A stretch of DNA of 10,026 nucleotides. It comes from a bacterium (GTDB taxonomy: Bacteria > Krumholzibacteriota > Krumholzibacteriia > JACNKJ01). Numbering within the stretch: position 1 is the stretch's first letter; each line of letters begins with the position of its first letter. The notes under the pieces were generated by a model. It had not been told where the DNA came from, did no database searches, and saw nothing but the letters and a program-made list of their open reading frames with translations. Both the position numbers and the translations under genes were made by a program. Positions 1-5,976 of this stretch are shown piece by piece. The stretch is taken from positions 1-10,026 of the forward strand of contig JACNKJ010000290.1 in NCBI GenBank assembly GCA_014382085.1, given 5' to 3'.

Positions 1-1
1 G

Positions 2-58
2 CCCGGGACCGTCTTTCAATCGGCAGGCACATTGCCGCCGGCATCCTTAGGAGTATGA
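2..58 (+). CDS. Possible 3' tail of an unidentified upstream gene (partial)
   Basis: The second forward frame is open from the window edge to a TGA at 56-58, giving about 18 codons ending in PPASLGV. Its stop would overlap the next ATG (55) as ATGA, the same junction style seen at 387-390 and, as GTGA, at 2551-2554, which makes a translationally coupled upstream gene plausible. The first frame is also open to the edge, and the third closes at a TAG at 48-50, so the true frame cannot be settled. The tail is too short to assign a family. Confidence 0.3.
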   Translation, partial: PGTVFQSAGTLPPASLGV

Positions 59-390
59 TGACATTCCTTTGCCTTAGTTCCGACACAATGGGTCGTGGCA
101 ATGATGAACTTGGACGAAAACTGCTCAAGGTCTTTCTCGAAAAGCTGGCGGCGTCCGAAATTCCCGTCGACATGATCGGTTGCAGCAATCACGGCGTCTT
201 GCTCACCACCGAAGGCAGCGAAGTGATTGATAGCCTCCGCGCTCTCGAAGCACGCGGTGCGCGTATCGCAAGCTGCGGTACTTGTCTGGATTATTTGAAT
301 CTCCAGGACAAGTTGCTCATCGGCGGAGTGGGAAACATGGACGATAACATGCGCATCATGGCTACCGCCGACCGGGTCATCAAGCCATGA
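55..390 (+). CDS. YedF-like DsrE/DsrF-fold protein (sulfur/selenium relay domain), stand-alone
   Basis: The 111-residue protein matches the C-terminal domain of the YedF family, small DsrE-fold proteins found in selenium-metabolism operons. Diagnostic segments are SSDTMGRGNDELG (residues 8-20), LTTEGSEV (50-57) and SCGTCLDYLNL (73-83). Cys74 and Cys77 in the CGTC motif are candidate persulfide or selenide carriers, and Cys43 is a further candidate. Full-length YedF normally starts with a TusA/SirA-like domain; none is visible here, so this is a one-domain version unless the in-frame open stretch back to base 1 is coding. AGGAG at 49-53 lies 1 base from ATG 55 but 4 bases from ATG 58, so translation may begin one codon later. 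It overlaps the next gene by 4 bases (ATGA). No selD or selenocysteine gene is in view, so a role in selenium handling is family-based inference. Confidence 0.8.
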   Translation: MMTFLCLSSDTMGRGNDELGRKLLKVFLEKLAASEIPVDMIGCSNHGVLLTTEGSEVIDSLRALEARGARIASCGTCLDYLNLQDKLLIGGVGNMDDNMRIMATADRVIKP

Positions 391-1085
391 CTCGAAGGGC
401 ACTGGTTACGGGAGGCAACAAGGGAATCGGTCTGGCGGCCTGCCGCGGCTTAGCCAAGTTGGGTTGCCAAGTATTTCTGGGATCTCGCGATGAGATTCGA
501 GGTCGGGAAGCATTGGAGGCTTTACGCAGCGAAGGTCTGGAAGTGGAACTGCTGATTCTCGATGTGCAAGACGAGGCATCAATCGATTCCGCTTATGAGG
601 CTATCAAAGCCAAAACCGGTGGCTTGGATATTTTGGTGAACAATGCCGCGGTCTACATTGATGAAGGTGAGCGCGCCCTGGATGTGGACATTGCCAAGAT
701 CCGCGAAACCCTAGAATCAAATTTCTATGGCCCCCTCATGCTTTGCCGTACTTTTTTGCCGGGAATGATCGAAAGAGGTCACGGCCGCGTGGTGAATCTT
801 TCCAGCGGTATGGGGCAGCTTTCAGGTATGGGCGCGGGAAGCGCGGCCTATCGGCTTTCCAAAACTGCCTTGAACGCAACGACACGGATTCTCGCTGCCG
901 AGGTCGAGCATCCCGATGTAAAAGTGAACGCGATGTGTCCAGGTTGGGTGAGAACGGACATGGGCGGCGCCAGCGCGCACCGTAGTCCGGAAGAGGGCGC
1001 CGATACGATTTTGTGGTTGGCGACTTTGCCGGAAGACGGACCTAGCGGCGGACTTTTCCGCGACCGAGAGCCCATCCCTTGGTGA
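387..1085 (+). CDS. Short-chain dehydrogenase/reductase (carbonyl reductase-like, probably NADPH-dependent)
   Basis: This is a classical SDR of 232 residues, near the normal size of about 250. The Rossmann glycine motif TGGNKGIG is at residues 8-15, the adenine-site Asp at 59 (LDVQD), NNAA at 85-88, the tetrad Asn at 112, catalytic Ser at 139/140, and Tyr155/Lys159 in YRLSK. PGWVRTDM at 185-192 follows the catalytic helix. Lys12 in the glycine motif and Arg34 after strand 2 suggest NADP(H) preference, as in CBR1-type carbonyl reductases. The C-terminus is short (ending REPIPW), typical of that subgroup. The start overlaps the YedF-like stop by 4 bases with no strong Shine-Dalgarno, implying translational coupling. 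Ten bases separate it from the membrane protein gene. The substrate cannot be told from sequence. Confidence 0.9.
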   Translation: MTRRALVTGGNKGIGLAACRGLAKLGCQVFLGSRDEIRGREALEALRSEGLEVELLILDVQDEASIDSAYEAIKAKTGGLDILVNNAAVYIDEGERALDVDIAKIRETLESNFYGPLMLCRTFLPGMIERGHGRVVNLSSGMGQLSGMGAGSAAYRLSKTALNATTRILAAEVEHPDVKVNAMCPGWVRTDMGGASAHRSPEEGADTILWLATLPEDGPSGGLFRDREPIPW

Positions 1086-1095
1086 TGGAGGAAAC

Positions 1096-1452
1096 ATGAA
1101 GATTGAAGTGGAAGTCAGCGAAGAACGGGATGAGTCGCGCCGAGGTGCTCGTATCGAAAAATCCGGCTGGGCGCTCTTCCTTATTATGGTGGGCGTTCTC
1201 TGGATGGCTCCCGATGGTTCCTTTCCCGAAGGTCTTTGGCTCATTGGTTCGGGTGTGATTCTTCTTGCCGTGCAACTATTCCGCGGCCTGTTCGGGCTTA
1301 CCGTTTCCGGAGGAACCTTGATTCTCGGCATTCTTGCCCTGGGGCTCGGCTTCGGAGATATGTTCGGCTTCTCGATTCCCGTTTTCCCGGCCTTGCTCGT
1401 TTTGCTGGGGATCTACATGCTCTTTGAACTCCTCTTCAAGGTTCGAGACTGA
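1096..1452 (+). CDS. Small four-helix membrane protein, LiaF/DUF5668-like transmembrane domain
   Basis: The 118-residue protein has a charged cytoplasmic-looking N-terminus (residues 1-23, rich in Glu and Arg) followed by four hydrophobic segments at about 24-38, 46-62, 71-87 and 95-113, separated by very short loops. This layout, with repeated Leu/Ile-Gly pairs, resembles the membrane region of LiaF/LiaI-type proteins, which modulate cell-envelope-stress two-component systems in Firmicutes. No LiaF C-terminal extracellular domain is present. GGAGGA at 1087-1092 is a good ribosome site 3 bases before the ATG. The kinase gene follows after one base, so an accessory role in sensing is a reasonable inference from context but not shown by any motif. 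An unrelated small membrane protein with convergent topology remains possible. Confidence 0.7.
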   Translation: MKIEVEVSEERDESRRGARIEKSGWALFLIMVGVLWMAPDGSFPEGLWLIGSGVILLAVQLFRGLFGLTVSGGTLILGILALGLGFGDMFGFSIPVFPALLVLLGIYMLFELLFKVRD

Positions 1453-1453
1453 C

Positions 1454-2554
1454 GTGCGCCCCAGCCGACTCATTTCTTTTACCTATTGGATTCTTCTGGT
1501 GCTCATGGTGGCCCAGTCTAGCTGGTGGGTGATCTACCTCAGCCGCGAAGGCGACCGCTACTTCGAACTCCAGCAGCAGCGCTTCCAGGCCGATCGCTTG
1601 CATGCGGCCTACCTCATGCGAACCTATCCGGAAATCGCCGAAGATCCAGAAGCCCACCTTCGCGAAACCTTCCCCAATCTTCACTTCAATCGTTTGGATA
1701 ATGCCTGGGACATCCATATCGACAGTTCGGTGGAAGAAGCCACACGCAAGGAAGCCAAACGCCGAAGCGCCATGTTCCTGGGTGAGGGCGTCTTTTTTCT
1801 AGCCTTGATTTTGGCGGGCAGCGCTCTGCTCACCCTCGCCTATCGCCGCGAGATGAGTTTCCGTCGCACGCGGGAACTCTTCCTGGCGGGAGTGTCCCAC
1901 GAGTTTAGAACACCCCTGGCCAGTCTTCAGCTATATGCGGAAACCCTTGAACGTCCCGATCTCGACGAGCTTCGCCGCGATGAAATTCTTCGGCATATGC
2001 AGGAAGATGTCTCGCGCCTGGACGGCATGGTGGGGCAGGTTCTTGCGGCAAGTCGTGCCGAAAGTCCCCTAGGTGCGGAGCCAGAGGCTCTCGATGTTAA
2101 GTTTGAGGCTGAAGAAATTCTCCGTGGGCTCCAGGCCTTTTTCACATCAGAAGGCGCTCAAGTGCATTCCGAGCTTGGCCAAGGTTGCCGAATCTACGGT
2201 GATCGCCAATTGTTTTCCGTAGCCCTGCGCAACCTTCTGGAGAACGCGGTGAAGTATTCGCCCAAGCCGGCGAGGGTATACTTGGACATAGAATCTACAC
2301 TCGCATATTGTCGTATTTCCGTACGCGATGCGGGGCCGGGTATTCCCCGCAATTTGCGGCGAAAAATATTCCAGAGTTTCTTCCGAGTGGGTGAGGCCGG
2401 ACGTCGTCCCGGAGGCATGCGAGGCACTGGCCTCGGGCTCTACCTCGTTAAGCGCGCCGCCCAGGAATTGGGCGGCAAGATCGAATTGGAGAGCAAGGTC
2501 GGTGAAGGCTCCACCTTTACGCTTGTTCTGCCAATCGCCAAGGAGACCCCGTGA
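1454..2554 (+). CDS. Membrane sensor histidine kinase (HisKA/HATPase_c), without visible HAMP domain
   Basis: From GTG 1454 the product is 366 residues. Transmembrane helix 1 is at about 9-28, a putative periplasmic sensor region of about 75 residues spans 30-105, and helix 2 is at about 107-129. The HisKA segment follows almost at once: the H-box VSHEFRTPL puts the phosphorylated His at 149. The ATPase domain has the N-box (Asn264 in NLLENAVKYSP), G1 DAGPGIP (292-298), an F-box (FFRV, 309-312) and G2 GTGLGL (324-329). The reading frame is open further upstream inside the preceding gene, but GTG 1454 sits one base after that gene's TGA, has AAGG 12 bases upstream, and yields a normal membrane N-terminus. 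It overlaps the response regulator by 4 bases (GTGA). The signal is unknown; the sensor region shows no recognisable ligand domain. Confidence 0.93.
   Translation: MRPSRLISFTYWILLVLMVAQSSWWVIYLSREGDRYFELQQQRFQADRLHAAYLMRTYPEIAEDPEAHLRETFPNLHFNRLDNAWDIHIDSSVEEATRKEAKRRSAMFLGEGVFFLALILAGSALLTLAYRREMSFRRTRELFLAGVSHEFRTPLASLQLYAETLERPDLDELRRDEILRHMQEDVSRLDGMVGQVLAASRAESPLGAEPEALDVKFEAEEILRGLQAFFTSEGAQVHSELGQGCRIYGDRQLFSVALRNLLENAVKYSPKPARVYLDIESTLAYCRISVRDAGPGIPRNLRRKIFQSFFRVGEAGRRPGGMRGTGLGLYLVKRAAQELGGKIELESKVGEGSTFTLVLPIAKETP
2541..2546 (+). promoter_or_regulatory. Ribosome binding site of the response regulator
   Basis: AGGAGA lies inside the end of the kinase gene, 4 bases before the GTG start at 2551. 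It supports that GTG and coupled translation of kinase and regulator. Confidence 0.7.
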
Positions 2555-3243
2555 AAAAGCGAATCCTGATCGTCGAGGATGAAGGGCATCTGGCAGAGGG
2601 CCTGAAGCTGAACCTGGAATTGGATGGTTACGAACCGGTGGTCGCCGACAGCGCCGAAGACGGATTGCGATACTGGGAGCGCGGCGGCGTGGATTTGATC
2701 CTGCTGGATATCATGCTACCTGGCATGAACGGCTTCGAAATGTGCCGACGCATTCGCGAGAAGGGCGATCGCGTACCCGTGCTGTTTTTGACGGCCAAGG
2801 GTTCGGAAGACGATCGCGTGCGCGGGCTTGAAGAAGGCGGCGACGACTACATCACCAAGCCTTTCGTGCTTCGCGAACTACTGGCACGCATCAAGCGCAT
2901 TTTCCGACGTGAAGATTGGATGCGTGAGAAGCCATCGCGGACGGTTCTGGAGTGGCCCGGCGTTTCCATCGACCTGGACGCGCGCGAGGCGCAAACTCCC
3001 GACGGTAAAATTCGCCTCAAGGAGAAGGAGGCCATGATCCTTCGCTTGCTGGCAGAGCGCGATGGCGAGGCCGTGGACCGAGACACCATCATCGATCGCA
3101 TTTGGGGCTACGACGCCTATCCCAGCACGCGCACGGTGGACAACTTCATTTTAGCTTTGCGGAAGATGTTGGAAATTGATCCGGCGAAGCCGGAGCGAAT
3201 TCTGACCGCCCATGGAAAAGGCTATCGCCTGAAGCTGGACTAA
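2551..3243 (+). CDS. OmpR/PhoB-family response regulator
   Basis: The 230-residue protein has a receiver domain (about 1-120) and a winged-helix DNA-binding domain (about 130-230). Receiver residues are complete: acidic pair Glu9/Asp10, phosphoacceptor Asp53 in LLDIMLPG, switch Thr81 (FLTAK) and Lys103 in TKPF. The output domain shows the OmpR pattern, with LKEKEAMILRLLAE, an IIDRIWGY segment, STRTVDNFILALRKML and a terminal GKGYRLK wing. It is the partner of the kinase immediately upstream, sharing four bases with it (GTGA). It probably regulates transcription in response to the envelope signal; targets are unknown, though the operon itself is a usual candidate. Its TAA overlaps the stop codon of the convergent polyferredoxin gene, leaving no room for a terminator between them. 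Confidence 0.95.
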   Translation: MKKRILIVEDEGHLAEGLKLNLELDGYEPVVADSAEDGLRYWERGGVDLILLDIMLPGMNGFEMCRRIREKGDRVPVLFLTAKGSEDDRVRGLEEGGDDYITKPFVLRELLARIKRIFRREDWMREKPSRTVLEWPGVSIDLDAREAQTPDGKIRLKEKEAMILRLLAERDGEAVDRDTIIDRIWGYDAYPSTRTVDNFILALRKMLEIDPAKPERILTAHGKGYRLKLD

Positions 3244-4277
3244 GGCCGATATTCCTGACCTAGGTGATCCAGGCTTTCCATGACGCCGTGCAGCTGGAAA
3301 TACTCCGATTCGCTCACGCCGCCTTCCCACCATCCCGCCACACGCGCGACTAGATATCCCAACATGAAAACCAAGAAGACCCCCGCCGCAAAGTGCTCCA
3401 CGCCGATCTTGCGACCCTTGCCTCCGGCGGTGAGGGCCGTGGATGAGGGGCAACTGGCCACGCAATCCAAACATCCCGTGCACTCGGGGCTGATGATGCG
3501 TTCCTTTTTCGACACCGGCAATCGCGCCATGCAAACGCGGTCACAGAGACCGCAATCGGTGCAGCTTGCTTCATTGCGACGGATCTTCACCGGCGAGGTC
3601 CAGCTGAAGATGCCGAGCCATGCGCCGTAGGGGCAGAGATAGCGGCACCAGAATCCGTTGATGAAAACCGATCCCACTGTGAGTACCACGAGAACCACGA
3701 TCGACGTGCTGCTGAGATGCGCGAAGAAATAGTACATCTTTACGTCGCTGATGCGGTTGTATCCCGAAGTAATGAACTCGCGCAGGGCGTCCGCGCTCAT
3801 GGTGAAGATGGCCCATGCGAAGAAGCCGAGCAGTAGGTACTTGATGGAGCGCAGTCCCTCATCTAGCCAGCGCCAAGGTCGGAAGTTGCGGCCGAAAACC
3901 CGGCGACCGATTCGTGCCAGGGTTTCCGAGATGAGGCCCACAGGGCAGATCCAGGAACAGAAGTTCTTGCGCAGGAGCAAAGCCGAGACTGTGAAAATGA
4001 GAAAGAGCATCGTCGCCGCGGGATGGATGCTGTTGAGCTTGCCCTGATAGATCCAATCCAGCACGCCCATGAGTCCGCTGATGGGGAGAAATCCTTCCAC
4101 GCCTGAAGGTCGTGATGGAAGAGGGCTAACACCTGTTTCAATGGCGTGTACGAAGCGCGCGAACTCGAGGCCGATGAGCATAATCAAAATCGCGAAGCCA
4201 CTCTGCACGGCGAGACGCAGTGAGTAGGTTTTCAGGCCCTTGCGACCGATTCGATGGCGAAGCGATATCTTACCCAT
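3240..4277 (-). CDS. NapH/FixG/NosR-like membrane polyferredoxin (4Fe-4S)
   Basis: The 345-residue protein combines membrane helices with iron-sulfur ligands. Likely helices are at about 22-42, 85-103, 145-161, 190-207 and 293-313. Two conserved CxxxCP motifs sit at the membrane face: FCSWICPVG (Cys107, Cys111) and WCRYLCPYG (Cys211, Cys215). A bis-4Fe-4S ferredoxin domain follows, with ligands Cys239/242/245/249 and Cys266/269/272/276. This arrangement is that of NapH, the C-terminal part of NosR, and FixG/CcoG, which pass electrons from the quinol pool or help assemble oxidases. The exact partner cannot be deduced, because no reductase or oxidase gene is adjacent. No Shine-Dalgarno sequence is visible before ATG 4277, and the upstream frame closes at a TGA (4308-4310) without another ATG. 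It converges on the response regulator with overlapping stops. Confidence 0.88.
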   Translation of the reverse strand: MGKISLRHRIGRKGLKTYSLRLAVQSGFAILIMLIGLEFARFVHAIETGVSPLPSRPSGVEGFLPISGLMGVLDWIYQGKLNSIHPAATMLFLIFTVSALLLRKNFCSWICPVGLISETLARIGRRVFGRNFRPWRWLDEGLRSIKYLLLGFFAWAIFTMSADALREFITSGYNRISDVKMYYFFAHLSSTSIVVLVVLTVGSVFINGFWCRYLCPYGAWLGIFSWTSPVKIRRNEASCTDCGLCDRVCMARLPVSKKERIISPECTGCLDCVASCPSSTALTAGGKGRKIGVEHFAAGVFLVFMLGYLVARVAGWWEGGVSESEYFQLHGVMESLDHLGQEYRP

Positions 4278-4349
4278 GGGTAGAAGATGGGGGTTTTGGG
4301 CCGATCTTCAAGAGGCCGAGGTCATTTCAGACAAGACTGTGACAATTAG

Positions 4350-4376
4350 AAAAGGCCCGGGCGAGGTGCCCGAGCC
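4350..4376 (-). terminator. Intrinsic terminator of the secreted-protein gene
   Basis: On the minus strand a 9-bp stem (GGCTCGGGC pairing with GCCCGGGCC, one G-T wobble) closes a 5-base ACCTC loop and is followed by TTTT. It begins about 30 bases after the stop codon at 4407. It isolates the secreted-protein gene from the polyferredoxin gene downstream, which must therefore use its own promoter in 4278-4349 or depend on readthrough. Confidence 0.85.
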
Positions 4377-4406
4377 TGAAGCATGAATCGTGATGTTCAG
4401 CTTTCC

Positions 4407-4937
4407 CTAGAACAGAGACTTGATCGAGGTCCAGGAAGTTTCCTGAGTCGCGGTGGTCTCGCTGTAGTAGGTATGGAAGGTGTAGTCATACTGAGTGAAA
4501 GGATTGAAGCCCGGGTTTGCAAACACATGGCCATAGGGATACAGATCTACGTCGCCATTAATGCCCAGAGTCATGTTGCCATCAAAGACCAAGTAGTAGG
4601 TCTGTCCGGGAACAACCGGCGTGACGCCCCAATAGACGTCAACCCAATCACCCTCGGTGCCCATGGCGCTGCCGCTGGCAAGCATGTTGCCGCCCGCATT
4701 GGGAAGTGCGTCCCAGAGGGAGATGGTGACATTGTCTGTGCTTCCGGTTCCCGCGTGCAGGTTAATACCCGCCCCGGAAATATTGGGATTCGCCTGCTGG
4801 AACGACTGTGCAAGATCGAGCTGGGAGAAGGCGGCCATGTAGAGTGATGCGCCGTTCTGTTCCTGATCGATCAGATCGGCGGAAGCAGTCAAAGTGATGA
4901 GACCCAGCGCAAGAGTAAGAACTAGCAATTTACGCAT
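4407..4937 (-). CDS. Secreted beta-rich protein of unknown function
   Basis: The 176-residue product has a clear signal peptide: Met-Arg-Lys, a hydrophobic core (LLVLTLALGLITL) and a likely cleavage after Ala20 (TASA-DL). The mature part is acidic, rich in Gly, Asn, Thr and aromatic residues, has no Cys, and reads as a beta-sandwich. Segments such as LAQSFQQANPNISGAGINL, VTISLWDALPNAGG and VPGQTYYLVFDGN resemble repeated extracellular domains of exported proteins in several uncultured and PEP-CTERM-bearing lineages. No PEP-CTERM, LPXTG or lipobox signal is present; the chain ends in WTSIKSLF. GAGAGG at 4945-4950 lies 7 bases upstream of the ATG, a good ribosome site. It is a single-gene unit with its own terminator and a long, repeat-bearing upstream region. 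Function is unknown; surface or matrix location is inferred. Confidence 0.8.
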   Translation of the reverse strand: MRKLLVLTLALGLITLTASADLIDQEQNGASLYMAAFSQLDLAQSFQQANPNISGAGINLHAGTGSTDNVTISLWDALPNAGGNMLASGSAMGTEGDWVDVYWGVTPVVPGQTYYLVFDGNMTLGINGDVDLYPYGHVFANPGFNPFTQYDYTFHTYYSETTATQETSWTSIKSLF

Positions 4938-5049
4938 GATTCAACCTCTCTAAGTGTCAGTGCTGTTGATGCAATAGCCCGCGCCCTTATGGAAACGGTG
5001 CCCGATATCCATTCAATTCCTGAACACACTAGTCATCGAAAGCCATAAA

Positions 5050-5078
5050 ACTCTATCATACAAATGATGCAAATTCAA
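5050..5078 (-). promoter_or_regulatory. Weak candidate sigma-70-type promoter for the secreted-protein gene
   Basis: On the minus strand TTGAAT (5078-5073) is followed after 17 bases by TAGAGT (5055-5050). Each hexamer matches the consensus at four of six positions. The -35 hexamer lies inside the tandem repeat. The match is modest, and the transcript would have a leader of over 100 bases. Confidence 0.25.
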
Positions 5079-5100
5079 CATACAAATGATGCAAATTCAA
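5057..5100. repeat. Perfect tandem 22-bp repeat, two copies, upstream of the secreted-protein gene
   Basis: Bases 5057-5078 and 5079-5100 are identical. Each copy is built of two related 9-mers and a 4-base spacer: CATACAAAT, GATGCAAAT, TCAA. On the minus strand this reads as four ATTTGYATS boxes. A shorter match, GATGCAAT, occurs at 4968-4975. The block lies about 120-160 bases upstream of the secreted-protein start in a locally AT-rich gap. It may be an operator, but no regulator can be named. Confidence 0.85.
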
Positions 5101-5154
5101 GAATCGTAATCACTTTAATACAGGTGTCTTAGGGTATTTGAGACTAGGGTGAAG

Positions 5155-5976
5155 CTATCCGTCGGCCTTCTCAAGCTCCGCCACACTGCCGGCCACAAAT
5201 TCTGGCCGGAACTCAAGAGGCAGGCGCTTGAGCACGCTCGTATCACCGTATTTGCCCGACAGCACGAAAACCGTCTTCCTACCCAGCTCGGCGGCGGGGG
5301 TCAGGTCGGCTTGAGGATCATCGCCCACCATGGCGATTTCATTGGGGCGAAGCTGCAGCGCGCGGGCGCCGGCTCGGAAGAGGTCGAGGGCGGGTTTGCC
5401 GGCTACGATTGCCTCTTTCCCACTGGCGTATTCCAGGGCCGAGGCCCAGGCACCCAGCCCGGGTTCCACGCGTCCTGCATTGCGAAACAGCCGGTTCTTG
5501 TGAAGGGTCACGAAGGTGACCAGGGGCCGCTGCAAGAGTTCCACTGCGCGAGAAAGAAGCCGTGCATCAGGGTTTTCCATCCAACCCAGGACCAAGGCGC
5601 GCGGTATGTCGTTTTCCTCAGGTGTTTCGCGGGAGAGATCGCGGCAAAGCAGGCCGCCCGCCTCCAGGGTGCGGATGAGCGAGTCCGAACCCAGCACCCA
5701 GCATTCGGGTGATCCATGCTCGTGCAGAATCTGAACCGCGCGCCCCTGACATCCGATGATCTGTCGATCGGTCACGCCGAAACCGGCATCGCGCAGGCGC
5801 ATGCCCATTTCGCTGCGTGTGAGCGTGGTGTTGTTGGTGAGAATGGCGAAGGGGATCTTGTGGATCACCAATGAGGAAAGCCACTGCACGGCGCCAGGCA
5901 CGGCGCGATAGGATTTGTCCACGACCAGCGTGCCTTCAACGTCGATAAGCCAGCCGCGAATGCCTTCAGTTTCCAT
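5155..5976 (-). CDS. HAD-superfamily (IIA, NagD-like) phosphatase
   Basis: The 273-residue protein fits the NagD/phosphoglycolate-phosphatase-like IIA subgroup. Motif I is DVEGTLV (nucleophile Asp12), motif II is ILTNN (Thr47), motif III is the Lys194 in VAGKP, and motif IV is GDDPQAD (Asp219 and Asp224, Mg binding). The large C2-type cap lies between motifs II and III. The second acidic residue of motif I, usually Asp and acting as general acid/base, is Glu14 here; DxEGT is known from enolase-phosphatases but is less usual in this subgroup. Members of the family remove phosphate from small metabolites such as nucleotides, sugars or phosphoglycolate; the substrate here is not predictable. Its ATG shares one base with the guaB stop (TAATG), so the two are very probably co-transcribed and coupled. 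A link to nucleotide metabolism is possible but unproven. Confidence 0.85.
   Translation of the reverse strand: METEGIRGWLIDVEGTLVVDKSYRAVPGAVQWLSSLVIHKIPFAILTNNTTLTRSEMGMRLRDAGFGVTDRQIIGCQGRAVQILHEHGSPECWVLGSDSLIRTLEAGGLLCRDLSRETPEENDIPRALVLGWMENPDARLLSRAVELLQRPLVTFVTLHKNRLFRNAGRVEPGLGAWASALEYASGKEAIVAGKPALDLFRAGARALQLRPNEIAMVGDDPQADLTPAAELGRKTVFVLSGKYGDTSVLKRLPLEFRPEFVAGSVAELEKADG

Noticed and set aside
16..402. Minus-strand open frame opposite the YedF-like gene
   Set aside because: The plus-strand frame carries clear family motifs, and this one has none.
1..1085. Selenocysteine-containing genes, prompted by the YedF-like context
   Set aside because: The TGA codons at the ends of these frames are followed at once by the next gene's start or ribosome site, with no conserved residues beyond them.
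1334..1453. Kinase start inside the LiaF-like gene
   Set aside because: The added residues are Ser/Cys-rich out-of-frame translation of the membrane protein; GTG 1454 fits spacing and topology.
4299..4317. Dyad as a terminator
   Set aside because: The loop is a single base, the stem is interrupted, and no T-tract follows on either strand.
5057..5100. CRISPR-like repeat pair
   Set aside because: The two copies are directly adjacent without any spacer, and no cas gene is nearby.
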